From Vulcanimicrobiota bacterium (GTDB lineage Bacteria > Vulcanimicrobiota > Vulcanimicrobiia > Vulcanimicrobiales > Vulcanimicrobiaceae): 10,891 bases of DNA. Made by a program: the position numbers and the translations under genes. Numbering within the stretch: position 1 is the stretch's first letter; each line of letters starts with the position of its first letter. Positions 5,614 to 10,891 of this stretch are shown piece after piece. The stretch covers positions 1-10,891 of the forward strand of contig JASHPC010000110.1 of assembly GCA_030038335.1 (NCBI GenBank), read 5' to 3'. The notes under the pieces were generated by a model that saw only the letters and a program-made list of their open reading frames with translations, was not told the DNA's origin and ran no database searches.

Positions 5614-7254
5614 ATGAAGCGACTTGCGATCGGCACCGTTCTCCTTTTGGTCGTTGCGACCGCGTGCACGCGCGTGACGACGACTTCGACCACTACCGTC
5701 GGCGAAGGTAACGCATGGACGCATCCGCACGTCCTGCGGTACGCAACATCGGAGGACATCAGCTCGCTGAACCCCGTGCTGAGCCAGCAGACGACGTTAA
5801 GCTACATGTCGTCGCTGACCGCGGCATGGCTCGTGAAGTGGAATCATGACAACCTGCCCATTCCCGAGATCGCAACCGAGGTTCCAACGAAAGCAAACGG
5901 AGGCGTCAGCCCCGACGGCTTGACGATCACGTACCATCTCCGCAAGGGCGTGCGCTGGTCGGATGGCGTGCCGCTCAACGCCGACGACGTCGTCTGGACG
6001 ATTCATTCGATCATGAATCCAGCGAACAACGTGATCAGTCGAACGGGATGGGATCTCATCACGCGGATCGACGAACCGAACAAGTACACGGTCATCCTGC
6101 ACCTGCGCAAACCCTTCTCGCCGTTCGTCACGACCTTCTTTTCGAGTGCCGACGCGAACCCGTGCATTCTCCCAAAGCACGTTCTGGCGCAGTATCCGAA
6201 TATCAACAACGTGCCGTTTAACTCACTTCCCATCGGCGCGGGTCCGTTCATGTACAAGGCGTGGAACCGCAATCAAGACGTCGTGATGGTCCCCAACCCG
6301 TATTACTTCCGCGGCCAGCCGAAGCTGAAGGAGATCGACTTCGAGATCGTTCCCGACCGCAACACGGTTTTTACCGAGCTGCAAGCGCATGCGCTCGACA
6401 TGTGGGTCACCGTCCCCGGAAACTACTTCGCTCGCATGTCGGAACTCGGGAACGGCTTTGCGTACCTGCGGCAGCCCTCGTACACGTACAATCACATCGA
6501 CTTCAACGTCACGCGACCTGCGGTAAACGATCCGGTCGTCCGGCGCGCTCTGGAACTCGCAGTCGACCGAAAGACGCTGCGCGACAAGATCGGACACGGC
6601 GTCGGCATCCTATCGGAGGAGCCGGCGCCAAAGAACGCTCCCTACTACGACCCGAACATTCCGTTCGTGGACTTCGACATCGCAAAGGCGAATCAGATCC
6701 TCGACGCCGATGGCTGGAAGCGCGGCGCCGACGGGGTTCGTGAAAAGAACGGCGTGCGGCTCGACCTCGTGGTCGTAACGTCGGCAGGCACGTCCGACGT
6801 CGACAGCATGATCGATCTCATTCAGCAGTGGTGGAAGCAGATCGGCGTCGCTATGTCCGTGCGGCGCTACAACTCGTCGCAGCTGTTCAATACGTATCAG
6901 GATGGCGGCATCATCTACAACGGCAAATGGGACGTCTCGTTTTTCGCATGGGTCGACGATCCGATCGGAGATTTTTCAGCCATCTACGCCTGCGATGTCA
7001 TTCCTCCCAACGGCCAAAACGATCTCCACTGGTGCAACCAAAAGGCAAACGCAGCGATGCACGCGCTTTTTACGCACTACGATCAAGCGCAGCGCAATGC
7101 CGATGCCGCCGTCGTGATGGAGCAGCTAGCGCACGACGTTCCGACGATCGTCACCTCGATTAGCGAAGATATTTCAGTCTACAATAGCGATCTCAAGAAC
7201 TACCACCCGAATCAGATCACGCCATTCGACGATTTCATGAACGTCGACATCTAG
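5614..7254 (+). CDS. ABC transporter family-5 substrate-binding lipoprotein (oligopeptide/nickel type)
   Basis: The 546-residue protein is a family-5 extracellular solute-binding protein (OppA/DppA/NikA class). A lipoprotein-type signal ends at Cys18 (VATAC), followed by a Thr-rich linker. LRYATSEDISSLNPV at 41-55 and YHLRKGVRWSDGVPLNADDV at 107-126 are signature stretches, followed by GAGPFMYKAW at 208-217 and the lobe-2 region with RRALELAVDRKTL at 310-322. Length matches the family. In the usual role it captures peptides or similar ligands outside the inner membrane and hands them to an ABC permease. No permease or ATPase gene lies next to it: the next gene is on the opposite strand and its stop directly abuts this one. 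It begins 53 nt after the TolC-like gene with no terminator between, so it may be read from the efflux operon. The peptide is the likely but unproven ligand. Confidence 0.92.
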   Translation: MKRLAIGTVLLLVVATACTRVTTTSTTTVGEGNAWTHPHVLRYATSEDISSLNPVLSQQTTLSYMSSLTAAWLVKWNHDNLPIPEIATEVPTKANGGVSPDGLTITYHLRKGVRWSDGVPLNADDVVWTIHSIMNPANNVISRTGWDLITRIDEPNKYTVILHLRKPFSPFVTTFFSSADANPCILPKHVLAQYPNINNVPFNSLPIGAGPFMYKAWNRNQDVVMVPNPYYFRGQPKLKEIDFEIVPDRNTVFTELQAHALDMWVTVPGNYFARMSELGNGFAYLRQPSYTYNHIDFNVTRPAVNDPVVRRALELAVDRKTLRDKIGHGVGILSEEPAPKNAPYYDPNIPFVDFDIAKANQILDADGWKRGADGVREKNGVRLDLVVVTSAGTSDVDSMIDLIQQWWKQIGVAMSVRRYNSSQLFNTYQDGGIIYNGKWDVSFFAWVDDPIGDFSAIYACDVIPPNGQNDLHWCNQKANAAMHALFTHYDQAQRNADAAVVMEQLAHDVPTIVTSISEDISVYNSDLKNYHPNQITPFDDFMNVDI

Positions 7255-8241
7255 CTATATCCAAGGGGTGGTTTCGCCGGCGTAGACGTTCGTGTAGAGC
7301 GTCTCCGGCGCGGGAAACGGCTCGCTTTCTACGAGATCGGTGGTCTCGTTGACGGTGCGAGCGACCTCTTTTCGCATCGCTTCGATTTGCTCGGACGTGA
7401 GGATGCCTTCTTCGATGAGACGCCGTTCGAAGCGCGGCACGGGATCCTTCGCACGTTGGGCGGCGACTTCTTCACGCGTGCGATACGTGCGCTCGTCGTC
7501 GTCCGTGGTATGTGAAAGAAAGCGATAGCACTTTGCCTCGACGAGAACCGGGCCCGAGCCGGAGACGGCTTTCTCTCGCGCCTGCTTGACGCCGAGATAG
7601 ACGGCAACGGGATCGAATCCGTCGACCGCGACGCCTTCGAAACCGTATCCTGCTGCGCGATCCGCGACGTTGGCGTTTGCCATTTGCTTCCCAATCGGCG
7701 TCGAGATCGCCCATTGATTGTTCTCGCAGAGAAAGATGACCGGCAGCTTGTGAATGGCGGCAAAGTTGACGGCTTCGTGCCACTCGCCCTCGCTCGTCGC
7801 GCCTTCACCGAAGGTGCAGAGAACTGCGCGATCGTTCTCGCCGCGGTAGCGCAGCGCAAAAGCGGCGCCGACGGCGTGCGTGCACTGCGACGCGATGATC
7901 GACGAAATCGTAGCGATGCCTTTGGCTTTGTCGGTCACGTGGTTGATGATGGAACGTCCGCCCGTCGTGTCGGTCGCGCGCGCGAACTGCGAGCGGAAAA
8001 CGCCTGCAAGATCGAAGCCGCATGCGAGCACGATGCCGGTGTTCCGATAGTATGGATAGAGCAGGTCCTTGCCGCGCACGAACGCCAAGCCCGCCCCAGC
8101 CTGCACCGCCTCGTGTCCCTCGGAGCCCATGGCGATGCCGATCTTCCCCTGGCGATTGAGTTGGAAGCCGCGGGTGTCGACCGCGCGCTGCAACAGCATA
8201 TTTCGCAGCAGCGTGACGAGCTGTTCGGGCGTGACGTCCAT
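7255..8241 (-). CDS. bkdAA: 2-oxoacid dehydrogenase E1 component, alpha subunit (branched-chain type)
   Basis: The 328-residue protein is a thiamine-diphosphate-dependent E1 alpha subunit, which with an E1 beta partner decarboxylates a 2-oxoacid and passes the acyl group to lipoyl-E2. The ThDP motif runs from GEG at 145-147 to NN at 174-175, the usual spacing. Glu in place of Asp in GDG is also seen in branched-chain (BCKDH) alpha subunits, as is the loop SHTTDDDERTYR at 243-254 and PYYRNTG at 63-69; these favour the branched-chain over the pyruvate enzyme. The ATG at 8241 gives the normal N-terminus and length; an upstream in-frame ATG at 8292 would add 17 Arg-rich residues, and GGAG sits only 2 nt from the chosen ATG. 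The beta subunit, E2 and E3 are not beside it: downstream is a converging gene with no gap, upstream a divergent regulator. Pyruvate or acetoin dehydrogenase alpha remains an alternative. Confidence 0.88.
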   Translation of the reverse strand: MDVTPEQLVTLLRNMLLQRAVDTRGFQLNRQGKIGIAMGSEGHEAVQAGAGLAFVRGKDLLYPYYRNTGIVLACGFDLAGVFRSQFARATDTTGGRSIINHVTDKAKGIATISSIIASQCTHAVGAAFALRYRGENDRAVLCTFGEGATSEGEWHEAVNFAAIHKLPVIFLCENNQWAISTPIGKQMANANVADRAAGYGFEGVAVDGFDPVAVYLGVKQAREKAVSGSGPVLVEAKCYRFLSHTTDDDERTYRTREEVAAQRAKDPVPRFERRLIEEGILTSEQIEAMRKEVARTVNETTDLVESEPFPAPETLYTNVYAGETTPWI

Positions 8242-8305
8242 CGCTCCGAACGTGCGACGCCGCCGAAAGGTCCTCCCGCCTGCGGCGCGCATACTTGCAA
8301 CGGCG
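8242..8305. promoter_or_regulatory. Divergent start region between E1 alpha and TetR genes
   Basis: Only 64 nt separate the two start codons, so both promoters and any operator must fit here or inside the genes. ATACTT at 8291-8296 lies 9 nt before the TetR ATG and could be a -10, which would make the TetR message nearly leaderless; no clear -35 or Shine-Dalgarno supports it. I find no copy of the CCTACCA/TGGTAGG palindrome that precedes paaZ. Confidence 0.3.
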
Positions 8306-8887
8306 ATGGCTGAGGCACGGCGCCCGTACGACATCGACTCGCTGACCGACGTGGCGTTCCGCCTCTTCGCCGAACGCGGATTCGACGCGACGTCCATGGA
8401 CGAAATTGCAAAGCTGGCCGGCATAACGAAGGCGAGCATCTACCATCACGTTCCCGGGAAAGAAGCACTGCTTCGTCACGGTCTCGAGCGTGCGCTCGGG
8501 GCGCTCTTCGCCGTGCTGGACGAACCTGCCACGCGCGGCGGCGCGCCGGCGGCGCGCGTCGAAGCGATCGTGACTCGCGTCGCGACGGTCACGATGCGCA
8601 TGTTGCCGGAGGTGAGCGTGCTCTTTCGCGTTCGTGGAAACTCCAAGACGGAACGCGATGCGATGGCGCGGCGTCGCGCGTTCGACTCCGCCGTCGCCGA
8701 GCTCGTGCGTGCGGCGCAACGCAACGGCGAGATGCGCAAGGATATCGATGCCGCGCTTCTCACGCGATTAGCTTTCGGCATGTCCAACTCGGTCGCCGAG
8801 TGGTATCGGCCGAGCGGCAGCATCCCCGCCGAGCAGATCGCAAGGGCGATTCGAGGCCTGCTCTTCGAGGGCGCCGCGCGAGTTTGA
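8306..8887 (+). CDS. TetR-family transcriptional regulator, probable paaZ repressor
   Basis: The 193-residue protein has a TetR N-terminal DNA-binding domain: the helix-turn-helix spans about 28-47 (TSMDEIAKLAGITKASIYHH), followed by the typical GKEALL. The C-terminal ligand-binding half contains AEWYRPSGSIPAEQIA at 164-179, a stretch resembling the end of TetR regulators of CoA-thioester catabolism such as KstR2; that resemblance is from memory and is moderate evidence. The ATG at 8306 places the helix-turn-helix at the normal distance. The gene is divergent from the E1 alpha gene and its stop codon lies inside the -35 element of the paaZ promoter. A perfect palindrome at that promoter's start point is the obvious target, so I infer that it represses paaZ and is released by an acyl- or aryl-CoA intermediate. 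It may also affect the E1 alpha gene, but no matching site is visible there. Confidence 0.9.
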   Translation: MAEARRPYDIDSLTDVAFRLFAERGFDATSMDEIAKLAGITKASIYHHVPGKEALLRHGLERALGALFAVLDEPATRGGAPAARVEAIVTRVATVTMRMLPEVSVLFRVRGNSKTERDAMARRRAFDSAVAELVRAAQRNGEMRKDIDAALLTRLAFGMSNSVAEWYRPSGSIPAEQIARAIRGLLFEGAARV

Positions 8888-8912
8888 CGCTACGGCGGCC
8901 GAGAAGTACAAT
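8884..8912 (+). promoter_or_regulatory. Sigma70-type promoter of paaZ
   Basis: TTGACG (8884-8889; 5 of 6 match to TTGACA) and TACAAT (8907-8912; 5 of 6 match to TATAAT) are separated by exactly 17 bp. The -35 contains the TGA stop of the TetR gene. The expected transcription start is about 8919. The -10 is embedded in GTAC-AATA-GTAC (8906-8917), a short dyad that also reads as a direct repeat of AGTACA. It is the best promoter in the window. Confidence 0.8.
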
Positions 8913-8919
8913 AGTACAG

Positions 8920-8935
8920 CCTACCAAATGGTAGG
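8920..8935 (+). promoter_or_regulatory. Perfect 16-bp palindromic operator upstream of paaZ
   Basis: CCTACCAAATGGTAGG has two perfect 7-bp arms around AA. It begins at the predicted transcription start and its right end runs into the Shine-Dalgarno AGGGAG, so a bound protein would block promoter clearance. Symmetry and size suit a TetR dimer, and the regulator is encoded immediately upstream. Assignment to that regulator is inference. In RNA the repeat could also form a small hairpin masking part of the ribosome site. Confidence 0.7.
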
Positions 8936-8938
8936 GAG
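8933..8938 (+). promoter_or_regulatory. Ribosome binding site of paaZ, two possible ATGs
   Basis: AGGGAG lies 3 nt before the ATG at 8942 and 9 nt before a second in-frame ATG at 8948. The spacing favours the second; the two differ by only two residues (Met-Gly). Confidence 0.6.
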
Positions 8939-8941
8939 CGT

Positions 8942-10888
8942 ATGGGAATGGGGAATTTGAGAGTACCGACCTATGTTGGCGGCCGGTGGGCTGAAGCGGA
9001 CGGCGGATTCGTGGACGTCCGGTCCGCAGTCGACGGCCACGTCGTGGCGCAGGTATCGAGCGACGGCATTGATTTTGCGGGCGCGCTCGAGTACGCGCGA
9101 AAAACCGGCGGTCCCGCATTGCGCGCTTTGACGTTTCACGAGCGCGCCGATATGGTCAAGCGCCTCGCGCTGCATCTGAACGAGTGCAAAGAACGTCTCT
9201 ACGAGCTCTCGTTCGATACCGGTGCGACGCGAAAAGACTGCTTCGTCGATATCGACGGCGGTATCATGACACTCTTTTCGTTCGCGTCGAAAGCGCGGCG
9301 CGAACTTCCCGACGCTCGCGTCGCCATCGACGGTCCTCTCGAGCCTCTTTCGAAAGGCGGGACGTTCGTGGGGCGGCACGTCTACACGCCGCTGCAGGGC
9401 GTCGCCGTGCACGTCAACGCGTACAATTTTCCCTGTTGGGGAATGCTGGAGAAGCTCGCGCCTGCCATTATCGCCGGCGTTCCGCTTATCACGAAGCCGG
9501 CGACGCCGTCGGCGTACGTCGCCTTTGCAGTCTTCGAGGAGATCGTACGCTCGGGAATCTTTCCTCCCGGGAGCGTGCAGTTCATCGCAGGCAGGCTGGG
9601 GGATACGCTCGACCACCTGACCGGACAGGATCTCGTATCGTTCACCGGATCGCGTGCGACCTCGGAGAAGCTTCAAGCGACGCCTGCAATCGGCCTCAAC
9701 GCCGTGCGCTTCGTTGCGGAGCGCGACTCGCTCAACGCCGCGATCCTCGCGCCTGACGCATTGCCGCAGACTCCGGAGTTCGATCTCTTCGTCAAGGAAG
9801 TGCTGCGCGAGATCACGACCAAAGCGGGTCAGCGCTGCACGTGCATTCGCCGCGCAGTCGTCCCCGAGCGGCTACTCGACGACGTCCAACGCGCGCTCGT
9901 GGAGCGGCTCGGCAAGGTCGTCGTCGGAAATCCTCGTTCGGAGCGCGTGACGATGGGCGCGCTCGTCAGCACCGGGCAACGAGACGACGTTCGCGAACGC
10001 GTGCGCGAACTGGAACGCGACGCGAGCATCGTGTACGGCGATCCGTCGCACGTCGAGGTCGTTGGAGCGGACGACGCGAGCGGGGCGTTCCTGTCACCAA
10101 TCGTTTTGCGCTGCGAGAAGCCGCTCGAAGTCGAGCGCGTTCATTCCGTCGAAGCATTCGGCCCCGTAACGACGCTCATGCCATATCGCGGCGTTGACGA
10201 AGCGATCGCAATCGCGAATCGCGGTGAGGGAAGCCTCGTCGCCTCGGTCTTCGGCTACGACGCGAATGCCGTGGATGAGATCGTTTGTGGCATCGCATCG
10301 TTCCACGGCCGCGTGCTCGTCGTCGACCGAGACTGCGCGAAAGAGCAAACCGGTCACGGCTCTCCGCTCGCGCCGCTCGTTCACGGCGGTCCAGGACGCG
10401 CGGGCGGCGGCGAAGAGCTTGGCGGCGTGCGCGGCGTCTTTCACTATATGCAGCGCACCGCGGTGCAAGGCTCTCCGCGACGCGTCGCCAGCGTTACGGG
10501 CGAGTGGAACCCCGGCGCGCAGGAGAACGCACTCGAGCGTCATCCGTTCGAGCTTGCGTTCGACGAACTCTCCGTCGGCGACACGTTCTACACGCCGTCG
10601 CGCGAAGTGACGCTTGCAGACGTCGAGCATTTTGCGCAGTTCACGGGTGATGGATTCTACGCGCACATGGACGAGAACGCAGCAAAGGCGAGCCCGTTTT
10701 TCGAAGGGCGCGTCGCGCACGGTTACCTCGTGCTCGCATTTGCCGCCGGTCTCTTCGTGAAGCCCGAGCTCGGGCCGGTGCTCGCGAACTACGGGCTCGA
10801 CGATCTGCGTTTTCTCGAGCCGGTCTATCCCGGCGATACGATTCGCGTGCGTCTCACCGTGAAAGAGAAACGACCACGAAAGCCCTAG
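8942..10888 (+). CDS. paaZ: PaaZ: oxepin-CoA hydrolase / 3-oxo-5,6-dehydrosuberyl-CoA semialdehyde dehydrogenase, C-terminus apparently short
   Basis: The 648-residue protein is the fusion of an aldehyde dehydrogenase (about 1-520) and a MaoC-like hotdog hydratase (about 530-648) that defines PaaZ. The MaoC part opens the ring of oxepin-CoA made from phenylacetyl-CoA by PaaABCE and PaaG; the dehydrogenase part oxidises the resulting aldehyde with NADP+. Catalytic residues are all visible: Asn162 in NAYNFP, Glu260, Cys299 in GQRCT (Glu-Cys spacing 39, as for Glu256/Cys295 in E. coli), and Asp570 and His575 in TGDGFYAH (as Asp561/His566). The E. coli protein is 681 residues; by this register about 40 C-terminal residues are missing, because the frame ends in TAG just after KEKRPRKP, where relatives continue with a conserved strand region. 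One base change from GAG would give the expected Glu-Tyr. The gene follows the TetR gene behind its own promoter and operator. No other paa gene is in the window. Confidence 0.93.
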   Translation: MGMGNLRVPTYVGGRWAEADGGFVDVRSAVDGHVVAQVSSDGIDFAGALEYARKTGGPALRALTFHERADMVKRLALHLNECKERLYELSFDTGATRKDCFVDIDGGIMTLFSFASKARRELPDARVAIDGPLEPLSKGGTFVGRHVYTPLQGVAVHVNAYNFPCWGMLEKLAPAIIAGVPLITKPATPSAYVAFAVFEEIVRSGIFPPGSVQFIAGRLGDTLDHLTGQDLVSFTGSRATSEKLQATPAIGLNAVRFVAERDSLNAAILAPDALPQTPEFDLFVKEVLREITTKAGQRCTCIRRAVVPERLLDDVQRALVERLGKVVVGNPRSERVTMGALVSTGQRDDVRERVRELERDASIVYGDPSHVEVVGADDASGAFLSPIVLRCEKPLEVERVHSVEAFGPVTTLMPYRGVDEAIAIANRGEGSLVASVFGYDANAVDEIVCGIASFHGRVLVVDRDCAKEQTGHGSPLAPLVHGGPGRAGGGEELGGVRGVFHYMQRTAVQGSPRRVASVTGEWNPGAQENALERHPFELAFDELSVGDTFYTPSREVTLADVEHFAQFTGDGFYAHMDENAAKASPFFEGRVAHGYLVLAFAAGLFVKPELGPVLANYGLDDLRFLEPVYPGDTIRVRLTVKEKRPRKP

Positions 10889-10891
10889 TAC

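Noticed and set aside
8242..8439. N-terminal extension of E1 alpha by 66 codons to 8439
   Set aside because: It would overlap the TetR gene by more than 130 nt and add sequence unlike any E1 alpha N-terminus; the ATG at 8241 gives the family's usual length.
7805..8719. Minus-strand open frame (304 codons) across the E1 alpha/TetR junction
   Set aside because: Out of frame with the E1 alpha gene, Arg/His-rich, and spans two well-supported divergent genes.
1..10891. CRISPR array, insertion sequence, prophage, tRNA or defence island
   Set aside because: No regularly spaced repeats, transposase or integrase motifs, terminal inverted repeats or tRNA-like cloverleaf were seen, and every gene fits ordinary transport, envelope or catabolic functions.

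Overview
The window is compact, GC-rich bacterial chromosome carrying eight protein genes. The cell envelope looks diderm: there is a TolC-type outer-membrane protein, a lipid-anchored periplasmic adaptor, and a predicted beta-barrel protein ending in a classic outer-membrane C-terminal signal. Proline/threonine-rich segments in three exported proteins, a copper-amine-oxidase-type stalk domain fused to a barrel, and a TTG start behind a perfect AGGAGG suggest a poorly sampled environmental phylum. Eremiobacterota/Vulcanimicrobiota is my guess from style alone and is not demonstrated. I see no insertion sequence, phage gene, CRISPR array, tRNA or rRNA, and no gene-free stretch longer than 300 bases.

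Left part (1-2706): an unrecognised secreted protein with a Pro/Thr tail (42-779, +) converges on a stalk-linker-barrel envelope protein (832-2118, -) across a strong hairpin terminator at 785-810. Behind the stalk gene, on the same strand, lies a FlK-type hotdog acyl-CoA thioesterase (2311-2706, -), separated by a 192-nt leader with one imperfect hairpin.

Middle (2865-7254, +): a membrane fusion protein lipoprotein and a TolC-family outer-membrane factor overlap by ATGA and form an efflux or secretion pair, but no inner-membrane pump is encoded beside them. A family-5 (oligopeptide/nickel-type) substrate-binding lipoprotein follows 53 nt later, also without its permease genes.

Right part (7255-10891): a lone branched-chain 2-oxoacid dehydrogenase E1 alpha subunit (-) abuts the binding-protein gene stop to stop and is divergent from a TetR-family regulator (+). 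Downstream of the regulator is paaZ, the bifunctional ring-opening enzyme of aerobic phenylacetyl-CoA catabolism. Between the two is a well-resolved promoter/operator: a near-consensus sigma70 promoter whose -35 overlaps the regulator's stop codon, followed at the expected start point by a perfect 16-bp palindrome running into the ribosome binding site. The simplest reading is that the TetR protein represses paaZ, probably relieved by an acyl-CoA or aryl-CoA ligand. PaaZ keeps all its catalytic residues but ends at a TAG about 40 residues before the usual C-terminus, three bases before the window ends.
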